Source of the DNA: M3007 sp046299435
GTDB lineage: Bacteria; Bacteroidota; Bacteroidia; Chitinophagales; Saprospiraceae
Direction: 5' to 3'
NCBI GenBank assembly: GCA_046299435.1
Contig: JBKBIC010000063.1
Span: forward strand, 1-22,415
DNA length: 22,415 nt
Shown: one piece after another, positions 22,219 through 22,415 of the stretch
How the letters are laid out: the number at the start of each line of letters is the position of its first letter
Numbering within the stretch: position 1 is the stretch's first letter
Position numbers and translations under genes: made by a program
Notes under the pieces: model-generated
What the model was told of the DNA's origin: nothing
The model's database searches: none
The model's input: only the letters and a program-made list of their open reading frames with translations

Positions 22219-22415
22219 TAGGGTTTGTCTGAAAAATACCTTTTCAATGTCATCCGAATGAAAGCGAGTTGAACAAAAGCCAAGAAAGCGTCTGCCAATT
22301 TTTCAAAACGGGTCAGGACGCGACGGCACTCTTTGAGTCGGCAAAAGAGCCGCTCGATGACGTTGCGCTCTTTGTAAATGCCCGGGTCGAGTTTCGGTTT
22401 GGGGCCTTTTTGCCG
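22218..22415 (-). CDS. IS5-like transposase, C-terminal part
   Basis: 65 residues plus TAA, entering from beyond the right edge. Y-K-E-R-N-V-I-E-R-L-F-C-R-L-K fits the Y-(2)-R-(3)-E-(6)-K signature of IS4/IS5-type DDE transposases and contains the catalytic Glu. RRVLTRFEKLADAFLAFVQL then matches the C-terminal helix typical of IS5-group enzymes. The stop codon TAA appears to be completed by bases of the target DNA at the element's end. Subgroup not certain. Confidence 0.9.
   Translation of the reverse strand, partial: RQKGPKPKLDPGIYKERNVIERLFCRLKECRRVLTRFEKLADAFLAFVQLAFIRMTLKRYFSDKP
22221..22415 (-). mobile_element. IS5-family-like insertion sequence, right part only
   Basis: The homologous reading of the SprB-repeat gene stops at 22216-22218, and transposase-bearing DNA starts with GGGTTTGTCTGAAAAATACC at 22221. 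TA at 22219-22220 could be half of a 2-bp target duplication, as in the IS427 group (inference). The other end is outside the window. Confidence 0.8.

Noticed and set aside
1..22415. tRNA, rRNA or riboswitch genes
   Set aside because: No cloverleaf, rRNA-like or known riboswitch pattern was noticed on either strand.

Overview
The window looks like a high-GC member of the Bacteroidota, probably Saprospiria-like (inference from gene content). Four genes end in the gliding-motility-associated (CHU_C, type B) sorting domain of the type IX secretion system (T9SS) and one ends in the Por/type A sorting domain. Shine-Dalgarno sites are mostly absent. Several promoters fit the Bacteroidota -7 box TAnnTTTG. 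In the middle sits a plasmid-type replication and partition module: an iteron origin, a Rep_3 initiator, a ParA ATPase and a small putative centromere-binding partner. The window is therefore probably part of a large plasmid or chromid, or an integrated one.

Layout. 1-5238: two tandem T9SS type B surface proteins sharing 153-bp (51-aa) Cys-rich repeats; the first enters from outside the window. 5314-7838: a secreted tail-fibre-like protein with a C-terminal S74 (endosialidase-chaperone) domain, split by a frameshift at a G6 run. 7847-9460: two small PIN-domain toxin-antitoxin-like loci. The first toxin is broken by an exact 7-bp tandem duplication. Copies of the S74 protein's C-terminal tail, intact before the first locus and relics after each, flank both loci at about 810-bp spacing. 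9481-11157: a short type B sorted protein and a KilA-N protein, closed by a strong terminator. 11409-12468: two secreted paralogues of unknown function, closed by a second terminator.

12551-14622: AT-rich partition and origin region. It holds a 42-bp palindrome, repeated TTGTTTACAA motifs, parA, the partner gene, an AT-rich stretch and ten iterons around the motif ATGAGRAAAGTCCCG. 14677-17165: the rep gene and an unknown 338-aa protein. 17289-17317: a hairpin between convergent genes. 17351-19888 (minus): an 845-aa multidomain type A sorted protein. 20080-22218 (minus): a SprB-repeat type B protein whose 5' part is cut off by an IS5-like element (22221 to the window edge), of which only the transposase C-terminus is visible.

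The cargo is dominated by large repetitive surface or adhesion proteins and by toxin-antitoxin remnants around a plasmid maintenance module. The strongest leads are the tail-flanked toxin-antitoxin units, the 7-bp duplication that switches off a toxin, the GTTTAC motif family beside parA, and a G/C-rich palindrome inserted in frame inside a SprB repeat.
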